From the NCBI RefSeq assembly GCF_900106095.1, contig NZ_FNUD01000002.1:1261501-1325500 (forward strand): a stretch of 64,000 nt of DNA, in the 5' to 3' direction. Shown piece after piece: positions 28,467-37,665 of the stretch. Within the stretch, counting starts at the first letter, position 1; each line of letters opens with the position of its first letter. A program made the translations under genes and the position numbers. The notes beneath the pieces were generated by a model. It searched no databases and was not told the DNA's origin. It saw nothing but the letters and a program-made list of their open reading frames with translations. Source of the stretch: Pseudomonas deceptionensis. GTDB taxonomy: Bacteria > Pseudomonadota > Gammaproteobacteria > Pseudomonadales > Pseudomonadaceae.

Positions 28467-29411
28467 TTATTTCGCGAGGCTGGCTTTCACGGCCTCAAGG
28501 CCCGGTTTGCCATCGATCGTGGTCACGCCCGCGAGCCAGGTATCGAGCACGTGCGGGTTCTGTTTGAGCCAGGCTCGGGCGGCGACGTCCGGTTTGGTTT
28601 TGTCATCCAGCACCTTGCCCATCAGGGTGCTTTCCATGTCGAGGGTAAAGACGAGGTTTTTCAGCAGTTGGCCGACGTTGCTGCATTCCTCGCTGTAGCC
28701 CTTGCGGGTGTTGGTGTAGATGGTTGCCTGGCCGTAGTTGGGGCCGAAGAAATCATCGCCACCGGTGAGGTACTTCATCTTGAAACGGGTGTTCATCGGG
28801 TGCGGTTCCCAGCCCAGGAACACCACGTCGGTGTCGCGTCGCTGGGCGCGGTCAACCTGGGACAGCATCCCGGCTTCGCTGGACTCCACAATCTTGAAGC
28901 CTGCGTCCTTGAGGCCGAACGCGTTCTTGTCGATCATGGTCTGGATCATGCGGTTGCCATCGTTGCCCGGCTCGATGCCGTAGATCTTGCCGTCCAGTTC
29001 CTTCTTGAATTTAGGCAGGTCGGAGAAGTCCTTGAGGCCCTTGTTATAGAGCGCTTCGGGTACGGCGAGGGTGTACTTGGCGTTCTCCAGGTTGGCACGC
29101 ACGGTTTCGACAGTACCCGCGTCGCGATAGGCCTTGATGTCGTTTTCCATGGTCGGCATCCAGTTGCCCAGGAACACGTCCATGTTCTTGCCGTCGGCCA
29201 GCGACTTGTAGGTGACCGGCACGGAAATCATGGTGGTTTTGGTTTTGTAACCGAGGGCCTTGAGCACCTCGCTGGTGACCGCGGTGGTGACGGTGATGTC
29301 GGTCCAGCCGACATCCGAGAAGTTAACCGTGTTGCATTGCTCCGGTTCTGCAGCCTGGGTGATGACGGGCAGACTCAGCAATGCAGCCAACAACAATGGG
29401 GAACCTTTCAT
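28467..29411 (-). CDS. choX: Choline-binding periplasmic protein of the ChoXWV/CbcXWV transporter
   Basis: 314 residues from the ATG at 29411, with CAGGAGT upstream. The first 22 residues are a signal peptide ending VITQA-AEPEQC. The body is an OpuAC-type substrate-binding fold with tryptophans spaced for quaternary ammonium cation-pi contacts (VGWTDITVTTA, GNWMPTMENDI, FLGWEPHPMN). It resembles CbcX, which delivers choline to the ChoW/ChoV core. A longer frame to 29516 is rejected because it lacks a ribosome-binding site. It is divergent from sdaB. Confidence 0.93.
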   Translation of the reverse strand: MKGSPLLLAALLSLPVITQAAEPEQCNTVNFSDVGWTDITVTTAVTSEVLKALGYKTKTTMISVPVTYKSLADGKNMDVFLGNWMPTMENDIKAYRDAGTVETVRANLENAKYTLAVPEALYNKGLKDFSDLPKFKKELDGKIYGIEPGNDGNRMIQTMIDKNAFGLKDAGFKIVESSEAGMLSQVDRAQRRDTDVVFLGWEPHPMNTRFKMKYLTGGDDFFGPNYGQATIYTNTRKGYSEECSNVGQLLKNLVFTLDMESTLMGKVLDDKTKPDVAARAWLKQNPHVLDTWLAGVTTIDGKPGLEAVKASLAK

Positions 29412-29567
29412 GTGGGGACTCCTGGCGTCTAGGTGGCGGTTTTCGATCGAAAAGCCGCACGTAATCAGTTGCGGTTGGGCGATGCCCGGCAGGCGTGTTG
29501 CCGGTGCATCCAGCAATCGAGTCGAGACTGATCATGTAACAGTGAAAATCAAACGCCTACAGGGGGA

Positions 29568-29651
29568 GTCGCATCCAGTACAGGGAGGGTCGTATCTGAT
29601 ACCTGCGAGGTCGTATCTAGACGAATGATGCTTAAAAACTGCCCTTTTCAT
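29568..29651 (+). promoter_or_regulatory. Three 21-bp-phased G(T)CG direct repeats and -10-like hexamer upstream of sdaB
   Basis: GTCGCATC (29568), GTCGTATC (29589) and GTCGTATC (29610) are spaced exactly 21 bp, that is two helical turns. TTTCAT begins at 29646, 36 nt after the start of the last half-site. The same architecture occurs before glyA, the dipeptidase-dgc operon, gbcA and caiX. Orientation points toward sdaB; the divergent choX could also be served. GbdR is the likely binder (inference). The rest of the 357-bp gap holds the choX leader and no gene. Confidence 0.65.
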
Positions 29652-29768
29652 GCATATTCACCCTCTAAAACGTCGAGGGCGCTGGCAGGCAAAGGCGAGT
29701 CGTAGCTGGACGTTTTTGCCGATCACAAACCCCCCATGATGAGTGCATTCCTTGCGAGGCTCGTGCTC

Positions 29769-31145
29769 ATGGCTATCAGCGTGTTTGACCTGTTCAAGAT
29801 TGGCATCGGCCCCTCAAGTTCCCACACCGTGGGCCCGATGCGCGCCGCAGCGCTGTTTGTGCAGGGCTTGCGCGAGCGTGGCCAGTTGCAGCAGGTGCGC
29901 CGTATCGAAGTGCAGCTTTACGGCTCCCTGTCCGCCACCGGCATTGGCCACGGCAGCGACAACGCCGTGATCATGGGCCTGATGGGGGAATGGCCGGACG
30001 CCATTGATCCGTCCTGCATCGGTCCGCGTATCGCCGAGCTGCGCGAAACCGGGACCCTGTTACTCGACGGCTCTTTGCCGATCCCGTTTGTGTGGGCGCA
30101 GGACATGCGCCTGATCGACGAAAACCTGCCGTTTCATCCCAATGCCATGACCCTGGTGGCGCACACCGGGCAGGGCGAATTGCACTGCGATACCTACTAC
30201 TCGGTAGGCGGTGGTTTTGTAGTGGATGCCGCGCAAGCAGCCAGCGGGGTGCTGGACATGGATCGCACCGCGTTGCCTTATGACTTTTGCAGCGCCGCCG
30301 AACTGCTCGAGCTGTGCCGTGAACATCATCTGAGCGTGGCTGCATTGATGATGGCCAACGAACGCACGTGGCGCAGTGAAGACGAAATCCGTTGTGGCCT
30401 GATCAAACTCTGGCGCGCCATGCAGGACTGTGTCGAGCAAGGCTTGAAGCACGAAGGCATCCTGCCTGGCGGTTTGAATGTGCGCCGTCGCGCCGCCCGT
30501 TTGCACCGCAGCCTGCAGGAAATCGGCAAGCCCAATGTGATCGGTTCCACCCTCAGCGCCATGGAGTGGGTCAACCTGTTTGCACTGGCGGTCAACGAAG
30601 AAAACGCCGCAGGCGGGCGCATGGTCACGGCGCCCACCAACGGCGCGGCCGGGATCATCCCGGCGGTGCTGCACTACTTCATGAAATTCAGCGATGAAGT
30701 CAGCGAAGCCCATGTGGTGGACTACTTGCTGAGCGCGGCGGCCATCGGCATTTTGTGTAAAAAGAACGCCTCGATTTCCGGCGCGGAAGTGGGCTGTCAG
30801 GGTGAAGTCGGCTCGGCCTGTGCCATGGCGGCTGCCGGGCTGGCGCAAATCCTCGGTGCCACGCCCGAGCAGCTGTGCAACGCCGCTGAAATCGGTTTGG
30901 AGCACAACTTGGGTTTGACCTGCGACCCGGTGGGCGGGCTGGTGCAAGTGCCGTGCATCGAGCGCAACGCCATTGCGGCAGTTAAAGCGATCAACGCCGC
31001 ACAAATGGCCTTGCGTGGCGACGGCCAGCACTTTATCTCCCTGGACCGTGTGATCCGTACCATGCGCGACACCGGCGCCGACATGCATGACAAATACAAG
31101 GAAACCTCACGCGGCGGGTTGGCGGTCAGTGCGGTGGAGTGCTGA
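29769..31145 (+). CDS. sdaB: L-serine ammonia-lyase, iron-sulfur type
   Basis: 458 residues from the ATG at 29769 ([24 protein letters not shown]), matching single-chain SdaA/SdaB. It converts L-serine to pyruvate and ammonia. The alpha-domain holds [22 protein letters not shown], and [24 protein letters not shown]; the cysteines in these blocks bind the 4Fe-4S cluster. GAGG precedes the start by about nine bases; an ATG at 29736 lacks one. It sits beside gbdR, as in P. aeruginosa, where serine made from glycine by GlyA is drained by this enzyme to pyruvate. Confidence 0.96.
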   Translation: MAISVFDLFKIGIGPSSSHTVGPMRAAALFVQGLRERGQLQQVRRIEVQLYGSLSATGIGHGSDNAVIMGLMGEWPDAIDPSCIGPRIAELRETGTLLLDGSLPIPFVWAQDMRLIDENLPFHPNAMTLVAHTGQGELHCDTYYSVGGGFVVDAAQAASGVLDMDRTALPYDFCSAAELLELCREHHLSVAALMMANERTWRSEDEIRCGLIKLWRAMQDCVEQGLKHEGILPGGLNVRRRAARLHRSLQEIGKPNVIGSTLSAMEWVNLFALAVNEENAAGGRMVTAPTNGAAGIIPAVLHYFMKFSDEVSEAHVVDYLLSAAAIGILCKKNASISGAEVGCQGEVGSACAMAAAGLAQILGATPEQLCNAAEIGLEHNLGLTCDPVGGLVQVPCIERNAIAAVKAINAAQMALRGDGQHFISLDRVIRTMRDTGADMHDKYKETSRGGLAVSAVEC

Positions 31146-31474
31146 GCCATTAAAGCGCATGCCGACCTCTTTTAGCGCATTCGTACTTTTCGTGACATTC
31201 CATTACGGCTCCTTTTCGGCCGCCTTCCCACAAGTGATACCAATGTGCTCAACAGCGGCGTTTAAAGTGCGCGCCAAGCGTATAGCGCGCGTTTAATTCG
31301 TGTTTTGTTACAAGCTGACTAGACACATTGCGACGTCGTTTTCAGGCTTTGTTGAATGGCCATTCAAGTTTAGGCATGGCATTTGCGTTGTCATGTCAAA
31401 GCCCCATGAAATGGAGGCCATAACAAGAGCCTGTGCCTGAGGCCATCACCCGCTTTGTGTGAGGAGATACCGCG
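31146..31474 (+). promoter_or_regulatory. 329-bp gap upstream of gbdR, leader/promoter region
   Basis: No open frame with a convincing start is seen. The stretch is more A/T-rich than its flanks. It holds a short direct repeat GAGGCCAT (near 31420 and 31439) and GAGGAGA just before the gbdR ATG. I found no 21-bp-phased G(N)CG pair like those in front of the catabolic genes, so gbdR autoregulation is not supported by sequence. Confidence 0.5.
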
Positions 31475-32578
31475 ATGACGTCGTTCAACTCCGGGGCCCA
31501 ACCCCAGAACCGTACGCCTCAATCCATCGGCTTTCTGCTGCTGGACAATTTCACGCTCATTTCTTTGGCCTCTGCGATAGAGCCTTTGCGCATGGCCAAC
31601 CAGTTGTCGGGTCGTGAGTTGTATCGCTGGAGCACCCTCAGTGCGGATGGCAGCCAGGTATGGGCCAGTGACGGCCTGCAAGTGACCCCCGACGCCAGCA
31701 TGCACAAGGCCCCGGCACTGGACATGGTCATCGTGTGCGGCGGTATCGGTATTCAACGCACTGTCAGCCGTGAACACGTGTCATGGCTGCAAAGCCAGGC
31801 GCGCCAGTCTCGCCGCCTGGGTGCGGTATGCACGGGCAGTTGGGCCTTGGCCTACGCGGGTTTGCTCGACGGTTTTGATTGCAGCGTGCACTGGGAGTGC
31901 CTGGCTTCGATGCAGGAAGCCTTCCCGCGTGTAGTCATGAGCACCCGCCTGTTTACCCTTGATCGCAGCCGCTTCACCAGTTCGGGCGGCACCGCGCCGC
32001 TGGACATGATGCTGCACCTGATCAGCCGCGATCATGGTCGCGAGCTGTCGGCGGCCATCTCTGAAATGTTTGTGTATGAACGCATTCGCAACGAGCAGGA
32101 CCACCAGCGTGTACCGCTTAAACACATGCTGGGCACCAACCAGCCCAAGCTGCAGGAAATCGTCGCACTGATGGAAGCCAACCTCGAAGAGCCTATCGAC
32201 CTCGACGAGCTGGCGGTTTACGTCACCGTGTCGCGGCGTCAGCTGGAGCGGCTGTTCCAAAAGTACCTGCACTGCTCGCCGTCGCGTTACTACCTCAAGC
32301 TGCGGCTGGTGCGGGCGCGGCAGTTGCTCAAGCAAACACCGATGTCGATTATCGAGGTGGCGGCGGTCTGCGGGTTTGTGTCGACGCCGCACTTCTCCAA
32401 GTGCTACCGCGAATACTTCGGCATACCGCCACGGGACGAGCGCGTGGGTTCCAACACTGCACAGCAAACCACTCTGGTGCAGATCCCGCAGTCCCTGCTG
32501 ATAACCCCGCTGGCCGGGCCGATGTCAGCCTTGAACCAGGCGCGCAACGAATCGACGTTTGCCAGTGTGAGGCTCTAA
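31475..32578 (+). CDS. gbdR: GbdR, glycine betaine/dimethylglycine-responsive AraC-family activator
   Basis: 367 residues. The N-terminal 190 residues are a DJ-1/PfpI-like (GlxA-type) domain: IGFLLLDNFTLISLASAIEPLRMAN, VCTGSWALAYAGLLDG. The C-terminus is a double HTH: ELAVYVTVSRRQLERLFQKY and IIEVAAVCGFVSTPHFSKCYREYFG. In P. aeruginosa GbdR senses glycine betaine and dimethylglycine and activates gbcAB, dgcAB, soxBDAG and others. Its position next to sdaB and the carnitine genes matches that species. GAGGAGA precedes the ATG. Confidence 0.94.
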   Translation: MTSFNSGAQPQNRTPQSIGFLLLDNFTLISLASAIEPLRMANQLSGRELYRWSTLSADGSQVWASDGLQVTPDASMHKAPALDMVIVCGGIGIQRTVSREHVSWLQSQARQSRRLGAVCTGSWALAYAGLLDGFDCSVHWECLASMQEAFPRVVMSTRLFTLDRSRFTSSGGTAPLDMMLHLISRDHGRELSAAISEMFVYERIRNEQDHQRVPLKHMLGTNQPKLQEIVALMEANLEEPIDLDELAVYVTVSRRQLERLFQKYLHCSPSRYYLKLRLVRARQLLKQTPMSIIEVAAVCGFVSTPHFSKCYREYFGIPPRDERVGSNTAQQTTLVQIPQSLLITPLAGPMSALNQARNESTFASVRL

Positions 32579-32590
32579 CAATCAAGAACG

Positions 32591-32690
32591 CCCTCACCCG
32601 GAGGGAGAGGGCGCCGATTGGTGGGGTAGTGCAGATCGGCTTCTGTCTTTAGTTCCCTCTCCCTTTGGGAGAGGGGTAGGGTGAGGGGCT
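32591..32690. repeat. CCCTCACC/CTCTCCC inverted repeat with T-tract
   Basis: An outer CCCTCACCCGGAGGGAGAGG and a later CCCTCTCCCTTTGGGAGAGG...GTGAGGGGC form nested hairpins, ending GGGGCTTTTTGC. The GC stem followed by T residues on the plus strand may terminate gbdR. Confidence 0.82.
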
Positions 32691-32697
32691 TTTTGCT

Positions 32698-32955
32698 TTA
32701 TCCGGCCTTGCTTTGCTTGAACTTCATCAACCCCGGCAGCAACTGCTGGTCAATCGCCTGGCGTACCGCTGGCAGAATCGTCGCGCTGCCGGTGTAGAGT
32801 TTTTCGACCAGGCCCTTGAGTGCGCGAGCATTGGTTTCATTCAGCCCGCAGACCACGGCTGTACAGGCTTGCTCGGCATTGCCCGATACCTCGAACCCCA
32901 GCGCGCGCAGCTCGCTCACCAGATCCTGCTCATCAATCAAATCCGCGTGCATCAT
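32698..32955 (-). CDS. Small protein of unknown function
   Basis: 85 residues, starting MMHADLIDEQDLVSELRALGFEVSG and ending GLMKFKQSKAG. It looks like a small soluble alpha/beta protein with one or two cysteines (EQACTAVVCGL) and no signal peptide. I do not recognise a domain. It lies in the same direction as the carnitine genes cdhB-cdhA, about 110 bp beyond the cdhB stop, so it could be the last gene of that unit. Coding is supported by codon-like third-position G/C and a compact acidic-then-basic composition; the start is uncertain by one codon (ATGATG). Confidence 0.6.
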   Translation of the reverse strand: MMHADLIDEQDLVSELRALGFEVSGNAEQACTAVVCGLNETNARALKGLVEKLYTGSATILPAVRQAIDQQLLPGLMKFKQSKAG

Positions 32956-33066
32956 GATTTTTTGTCCTTTATATGAGGCGCGATCGAAGCTTGATTCTGG
33001 TAGGGCTTTGGTCAGTGGGCAAGGCCGGTTTGGCGATATGTCTGATACGCCTAAGAACAGGTCGTT

Positions 33067-33534
33067 TTAAGGCAAGGCGATCGTGCGGCCCACATACGCG
33101 GGCGTTGGCAGATCGCGTTGCTCGCGCTCAATCGCCTGCAGCAAGGTCAGCGTATGTTCGCCGAACGGCGCAGACCGCGGGCCCGCCAGGTCGACATGCA
33201 GCAGCATTTGTTCATTGCCCGCCAAAGCCCGCTCATCACCGACCAGGTGCAGGCTGTGATAAACGTGCAGGCGTTTTTTATCGTGGCCGATGAGTTGGGT
33301 GCGCACTTCAACCTGGGCGCCGAGTTTCACCTCGTGCAGGTAATTGAGATGCACCTCCAGGGTGAACAGTGAATGACCGCTGGCTTCGCGGTTCTGGCTG
33401 TCGAGCCCCAGGCGGTCCATCAGCGCATCGGTGGCGTAGCTGAATATCAGCAGGTAAAACGCGTCGCGCAAGTGGCCGTTGTAATCGACCCATTCTTCAC
33501 GAATGGGGGTGCTGTAGGTGGTGAGGCTGGGCAT
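33067..33534 (-). CDS. cdhB: Betainyl-CoA thioesterase of carnitine catabolism
   Basis: 155 residues, a hotdog-fold acyl-CoA thioesterase: the N-terminal REEWVDYNGHLRDAFYLLIFSYATDALM has the 4HBT-type Asp (DYNGH) and LEVHLNYLHEVKLGAQVEVRTQLIG follows. In the P. aeruginosa carnitine pathway this thioesterase releases glycine betaine from betainyl-CoA after the CdhC reaction. It follows cdhA with 12 bp between, in the caiX-cdhC-cdhA-cdhB order. Confidence 0.9.
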   Translation of the reverse strand: MPSLTTYSTPIREEWVDYNGHLRDAFYLLIFSYATDALMDRLGLDSQNREASGHSLFTLEVHLNYLHEVKLGAQVEVRTQLIGHDKKRLHVYHSLHLVGDERALAGNEQMLLHVDLAGPRSAPFGEHTLTLLQAIEREQRDLPTPAYVGRTIALP

Positions 33535-33546
33535 GGGGAACCTCGG

Positions 33547-34512
33547 TCAATCGTTGATGGCAATGCCATGTTTGAGTTTGGTCGCGTTGACCGCTTCCAT
33601 CACTGCCAGCAGGCAGTCATCACGATAGCTCTCCAGCGCGCCAATGCTGTGGCTACCCAGTTGCTCAGTGGTGCCTTCGACCACGTCGTCGATCAGTTTT
33701 TCGCTGAGTTCCGGTGCGGGTAAATAGGTCCAGGGCAGTTGCAGGGCCGGGCCGAACTGGTTCATGAAGTGACGCATCCCGGCATCGCCACCGGCCAGGG
33801 TATAGGTCAAAAAGGTGCCCATGAACGACCAGCGCAAACCCGCGCCAAAACGTATGGCGTCGTCAATTTCACCGGTGGTGGCCACCCCGTCATTGACCAG
33901 ATGCAACGCCTCGCGCCACAAGGCTTCGAGCAGGCGGTCGGCAATAAAACCGGGGACTTCCTTGCGCACATGCAGGGGGCGCATGCCCAGGGATTGATAG
34001 ACCTTGATCGCCGCTTGAATCGCCTCGGGAGCGGTTTTTTGCCCACCCACCACTTCGACCAGTGGCAGCAGGTAAACCGGGTTGAACGGGTGCCCGACGA
34101 TGCAGCGCTCCGGGTGCGTGGATGTTTCGTAGAACTCGCTGGGCAGCAGGCCCGAGGTGCTGGAACCGATCAATGCATCGGGTTTGGCGGCGGCGCTGAT
34201 TTTGCTGTGCAGTTCGAGTTTCAGATCGAGTCGCTCGGGGGCGCTTTCCTGAATGAAATCGGCGTCGCGCACGCACTCTTCAATGGTGCTGACAAACCGC
34301 AGTCGGTCCTGGGATGCACCTTCAGCGAGGCCGCTTTTTACCAGGGCTGGCCAGGCTTTGGCGACGCGTTTGCGCAGGGCTGCTTCGGCGCCGGGGGCCG
34401 GGTCCCAGGCCACCACGTCCAGCCCGTGGGCGAGGGCGCGAGCGACCCAGCCGCTGCCGATTACACCGCTGCCAAGGGCGGCGAAGGTTTTGATGTGGGT
34501 GATAAAGGTCAT
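33547..34512 (-). CDS. cdhA: L-carnitine 3-dehydrogenase
   Basis: 321 residues from the ATG at 34512 ([22 protein letters not shown]), the length of characterised carnitine dehydrogenases. It oxidises L-carnitine to 3-dehydrocarnitine with NAD+. It belongs to the 3-hydroxyacyl-CoA dehydrogenase fold: NAD motif [17 protein letters not shown], then [13 protein letters not shown] and [18 protein letters not shown] with the catalytic His. CAGGAA precedes the start. The frame running to 34575 is an artefact of a REP element (it begins GPSRAGSLP). The REP pair separates it from cdhC. Confidence 0.95.
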   Translation of the reverse strand: MTFITHIKTFAALGSGVIGSGWVARALAHGLDVVAWDPAPGAEAALRKRVAKAWPALVKSGLAEGASQDRLRFVSTIEECVRDADFIQESAPERLDLKLELHSKISAAAKPDALIGSSTSGLLPSEFYETSTHPERCIVGHPFNPVYLLPLVEVVGGQKTAPEAIQAAIKVYQSLGMRPLHVRKEVPGFIADRLLEALWREALHLVNDGVATTGEIDDAIRFGAGLRWSFMGTFLTYTLAGGDAGMRHFMNQFGPALQLPWTYLPAPELSEKLIDDVVEGTTEQLGSHSIGALESYRDDCLLAVMEAVNATKLKHGIAIND

Positions 34513-34544
34513 GGTCTGTTCCTGGATATAAACAATGTGATGCC

Positions 34545-34632
34545 GTGGGAGCGAGCCTGCTCGCGAAGGCCCCAAGGGCGCCGCGATAACTCGGTTAACA
34601 GGCGTTATCGTTGACGACCTTCGCGAGCAGGC
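34545..34632. repeat. REP-type inverted pair inside the cdh operon
   Basis: A direct copy at 34545 and an inverted copy ending at 34632, between cdhC and cdhA. Its position inside a co-directional gene group suggests an mRNA-level boundary rather than an operon end. Confidence 0.92.
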
Positions 34633-34665
34633 TCGCTCCCACAGGCAATGGTGCTGCGTAGCTGC

Positions 34666-35553
34666 TCAGCGGCGCTCTTTAAGCCCCATCTTCACCCGGC
34701 CTTCTGCCGGGCTCAGCACGCGGGCGCCAAGGCGGCTGAGGATCTCGGCGGCGCGTTCCACCAGTTGGCCGTTGGTGGCCAGCACCCCGCGGTCCAGCCA
34801 CAAGTTGTCTTCGAGCCCAACCCGCACGTTGCCGCCCAGCAGAACCGCCTGCGCGGCCATCGGCATTTGCATGCGGCCAATCCCGAAACCGGCCCACACC
34901 GCATTGGCGGGCAGGTTGTCGACCATGGCTTTCATGCTGGTGGTGTCCGCCGGCGCGCCCCACGGGATACCCAGGCACAGCTGGAACAGCGGGTCATCAA
35001 GCAAACCTTCCTTGATCATTTGCTTGGCGAACCACAGATGGCCGGTGTCGAAAATTTCCAGTTCGGCTTTCACGCCCAGTTCCTGGATACGCTTGGCGCC
35101 CGCCCGCAGCTGTGCCGGGGTGGACACGTAAATCGTGTCGCCGTCGCCAAAGTTCAGGGTCCCGCAGTCCAAGGTGCAGATTTCCGGCAGCAGCTCCTCG
35201 ACGTGAGCCAGGCGGGTCAGCGGGCCGACCAGATCGGTATTGGGGCCAAACTCCATCGGGTTCTCGCCGGGGCCGATATGCAAGTCACCGCCCATCCCGG
35301 CCGTGAGGTTGACGATGATGTCGATGTCCGCCTCGCGGATGCGCTCCATCAGTTCGCGGTACAGCGCCACATCGCGGCTGAACTGCCCGGTTTTTGGATC
35401 GCGCACATGGCAATGCACCACCGTGGCTCCGGCCTTGGCCGCTTCCACGGCAGCGTCGGCAATTTGTTTGGGCGTGACCGGCACTAAAGGGCTGCGCCCG
35501 CTGGTGTCGCCGGCACCGGTGAGTGCGCAGGTGATGATGACGTCGTGGTTCAT
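34666..35553 (-). CDS. cdhC: 3-dehydrocarnitine:acetyl-CoA trimethylamine transferase (BKACE family)
   Basis: 295 residues from the ATG at 35553, with AAGGAAA upstream. BKACE (beta-keto acid cleavage) marks: [49 protein letters not shown] with the zinc histidines HCH, and GMGGDLHIG. It converts 3-dehydrocarnitine and acetyl-CoA to betainyl-CoA and acetoacetate. It lies between caiX and cdhA, which fixes the function within the broad BKACE family. Confidence 0.94.
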   Translation of the reverse strand: MNHDVIITCALTGAGDTSGRSPLVPVTPKQIADAAVEAAKAGATVVHCHVRDPKTGQFSRDVALYRELMERIREADIDIIVNLTAGMGGDLHIGPGENPMEFGPNTDLVGPLTRLAHVEELLPEICTLDCGTLNFGDGDTIYVSTPAQLRAGAKRIQELGVKAELEIFDTGHLWFAKQMIKEGLLDDPLFQLCLGIPWGAPADTTSMKAMVDNLPANAVWAGFGIGRMQMPMAAQAVLLGGNVRVGLEDNLWLDRGVLATNGQLVERAAEILSRLGARVLSPAEGRVKMGLKERR

Positions 35554-35625
35554 GGGGCATTTCCTTGGGGCGTAGAGCGCCACACCGCAGCCATTGCGGG
35601 CTGCGAGGGTGGGCTCGGTGTTGAA

Positions 35626-36552
35626 TTATTTAGCGCTGAGCTTCAGGTGTTCGGCAGCGGGTTTGCCATCCACGGTGGTGACGCCTTCAAGCCAGCGCTG
35701 CAGGTCTTGCGGATGGTCCTTGAGCCACTGGCGGGCCGAGACTTGGGCATCCTTGTGGTCCAGTAGCGGCTGCATCATGCGGCTCTCGTCTTCAGCGCTG
35801 AAAGTCAGGTTGCTGAGCAAACGACTGACGTTCGGGCAGCGGCTGGCGTAGTCCGGGGTGGTGACGGTCCATACCGTGGCCAGGCCCTCATCAGGGCCCA
35901 AGGCATTTTCGCTGCCGGTGAGGTAGGTCATGTCCTGATTGATGTTCATCGGGTGCGGGGTCCAGCCGAAAAACACAATCGGCTCGTTGCGATTCACCGC
36001 GCGGGTTACCGCCGAGAGCATCCCGGCCTCACTGGACTCCACCAGCTGGAACTTGCCCAGGCCAAACTGGTTTTTCTCGATCATGGCCTTTATTTGGGTG
36101 TTGGCGCCGGAGCCCGGTTCGATCCCGTAAATCTTGCCACCCAGCTCTTTCTCGAACTTGGCAATGTCGGCAAAGCTCTTGAGCCCCTTGTCCGCCATAT
36201 AGGTCGGTACGGCGAGCATGGCCTTGGCGTCTTTAAGGCTCGGCTCGGCCAGTACCGTGACCTGTTTGGCGTCCACAAACGGGGTAATGCTCTGGTTCAT
36301 GATCGGGTTCCAGTAACCCAGAAACATGTCCAGTCGCTTGTCACGCATGCCGGCGAAGATGATTTGCTGTGAGGCACTGGTTTGTTTGGTTTTATAGCCG
36401 AGACCGTCGAGCAGGGTTTGCGCCATGGCGCTGGTGGCGATCACGTCGGTCCAATTGACCACGCCCATGCGTACGTTCTTGCACGATGCATCCTCAGCCG
36501 CCAACACGTAGGGGCTCAGTACCAACAGGCAACAGCTGATCAGTCGTTTCAT
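35626..36552 (-). CDS. caiX: Carnitine-binding periplasmic protein CaiX
   Basis: 308 residues with a signal peptide (MKRLISCCLLVLSPYVLA-AEDASC). It is an OpuAC-type binding protein, a paralogue of the choX product, with cation-pi tryptophans in VVNWTDVIATSA, GYWNPIMNQ and FFGWTPHPMN. In P. aeruginosa CaiX hands carnitine to the CbcWV core, so no permease is needed in this operon, and none is present. It is first in the caiX-cdhC-cdhA-cdhB group and divergent from cdhR. Confidence 0.93.
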   Translation of the reverse strand: MKRLISCCLLVLSPYVLAAEDASCKNVRMGVVNWTDVIATSAMAQTLLDGLGYKTKQTSASQQIIFAGMRDKRLDMFLGYWNPIMNQSITPFVDAKQVTVLAEPSLKDAKAMLAVPTYMADKGLKSFADIAKFEKELGGKIYGIEPGSGANTQIKAMIEKNQFGLGKFQLVESSEAGMLSAVTRAVNRNEPIVFFGWTPHPMNINQDMTYLTGSENALGPDEGLATVWTVTTPDYASRCPNVSRLLSNLTFSAEDESRMMQPLLDHKDAQVSARQWLKDHPQDLQRWLEGVTTVDGKPAAEHLKLSAK

Positions 36553-36611
36553 GGGTGGGGCCTCGGCAGGTTGTTATTGGGGGTATCGGCGTCTTTGTGC
36601 GCCGTGATGCC

Positions 36612-36674
36612 AAGGTACGCAGGCTGGGTGCTGCGCAACCGCACTGGGGCGACGTGGATTTGCACTGCAGCGAC
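36612..36674 (-). promoter_or_regulatory. caiX promoter with two near-identical 13-bp half-sites 21 bp apart
   Basis: On the minus strand GTCGCTGCAGTGC starts at 36674 and GTCGCCCCAGTGC at 36653: 11 of 13 bases agree and the spacing is 21 bp. TACCTT begins at 36617, 36 nt after the start of the second half-site. The caiX ATG is 60 bp further. It lies in the cdhR-caiX gap, so CdhR is the likely activator; the overall plan matches the proposed GbdR sites. Confidence 0.7.
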
Positions 36675-36717
36675 CTGACTGTGTTTCAATCCGCTGAACC
36701 GATTTGCGAGCGCCCCT

Positions 36718-37665
36718 ATGGCCCAGGATTTTTACTTCCTTCTGCTGCCCGGCTTTTCCTCAATGGGCTTTATTTCGGCCATCGAGCCGCTGCGGGTGGC
36801 GAACCGTTTTCGCGGTGAGCTGTATCGCTGGCACGTGCTCAGCTGCGAGGGGGGCGCCGTGTTGGCGAGCAACGGCATGTCGGTCAATGCCGAGGGCGGG
36901 CTGGGGGCACTTGAAGCCGGTGCGACGTTGCTGGTGGTGGCCGGCTTTGATCCGCTGACCCACGTGACCCCGGCCTTGATCCAGTGGCTGCGGCGCCTGG
37001 ACAACGACGGCGTAACCTTGGGCGGCATCGACACGGGCAGCGTGGTTCTGGCACAGGCGGGCCTGCTCGACGGCTATCGCCTCACCCTGCACTGGGAGGC
37101 GCTGGAAGCGTTCAAGGAGTCATACCCCAAGCTGCACGTGACTCAGGAACTGTTTGAAATTGACCGCCAGCGCATCACCTGTGCGGGTGGCACTGCCTCC
37201 ATCGACCTGATGCTGGATCTGATTGCCCAGGCCTATGGGCCGGAGTTGGCGATTCAGGTATCGGAACAGTTCGTGCTCGGGCGCATCCGGCCCCGCAAAG
37301 ACCACCAGCGCATGCAGGTTGCCACGCGTTATGGCATCCACAACAAAAAACTGGTGCAGGTGATTGGCGAGATGGAACAACACAGCGAGCCGCCGCTGAG
37401 CACCTCGCAACTGGCGCTGGGCATCAACGTTACCCGGCGCCAGCTGGAGCGCCTGTTCCGTTTGCACCTGAACGACACCCCGCGCAACTTCTACCTGGGC
37501 CTGCGCCTGGAAAAAGCCCGGCAACTGCTGCGCCAGACCGACATGAGCGTGCTGGACATCAGCATTGCGTGCGGCTTCGAATCACCGTCGTATTTCACCC
37601 GCAGCTACCGGGCACGGTTTACCTGTGCGCCGAGGCAGGATCGGGTGACGGGTACTAACCCTTAA
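36718..37665 (+). CDS. cdhR: CdhR, carnitine-responsive AraC-family activator
   Basis: 315 residues. Like GbdR it joins a DJ-1/PfpI-like sensor domain (FLLLPGFSSMGFISAIEPLRVAN, GGIDTGSVVLAQAGLLDGYRLT) to a C-terminal AraC domain (QLALGINVTRRQLERLFRLH, VLDISIACGFESPSYFTRSYRARF). It activates the caiX-cdhCAB operon in response to carnitine in P. aeruginosa. It is divergent from caiX. The ribosome-binding site is weak. Its last 11 bp overlap the 3' end of the convergent DUF3010 gene. Confidence 0.92.
   Translation: MAQDFYFLLLPGFSSMGFISAIEPLRVANRFRGELYRWHVLSCEGGAVLASNGMSVNAEGGLGALEAGATLLVVAGFDPLTHVTPALIQWLRRLDNDGVTLGGIDTGSVVLAQAGLLDGYRLTLHWEALEAFKESYPKLHVTQELFEIDRQRITCAGGTASIDLMLDLIAQAYGPELAIQVSEQFVLGRIRPRKDHQRMQVATRYGIHNKKLVQVIGEMEQHSEPPLSTSQLALGINVTRRQLERLFRLHLNDTPRNFYLGLRLEKARQLLRQTDMSVLDISIACGFESPSYFTRSYRARFTCAPRQDRVTGTNP

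Noticed and set aside
29678..29705. A further G(N)CG pair (GGCG 29678, GTCG 29699) 21 bp apart just before sdaB
   Set aside because: The hexamer 36 nt on would fall at the sdaB translation start region, and such pairs are expected by chance at this G+C content. Not counted as an operator.
31143..31475. GbdR autoregulatory site
   Set aside because: GACG and GTCG occur near 31332-31338 but no partner lies 21 bp away in either orientation.
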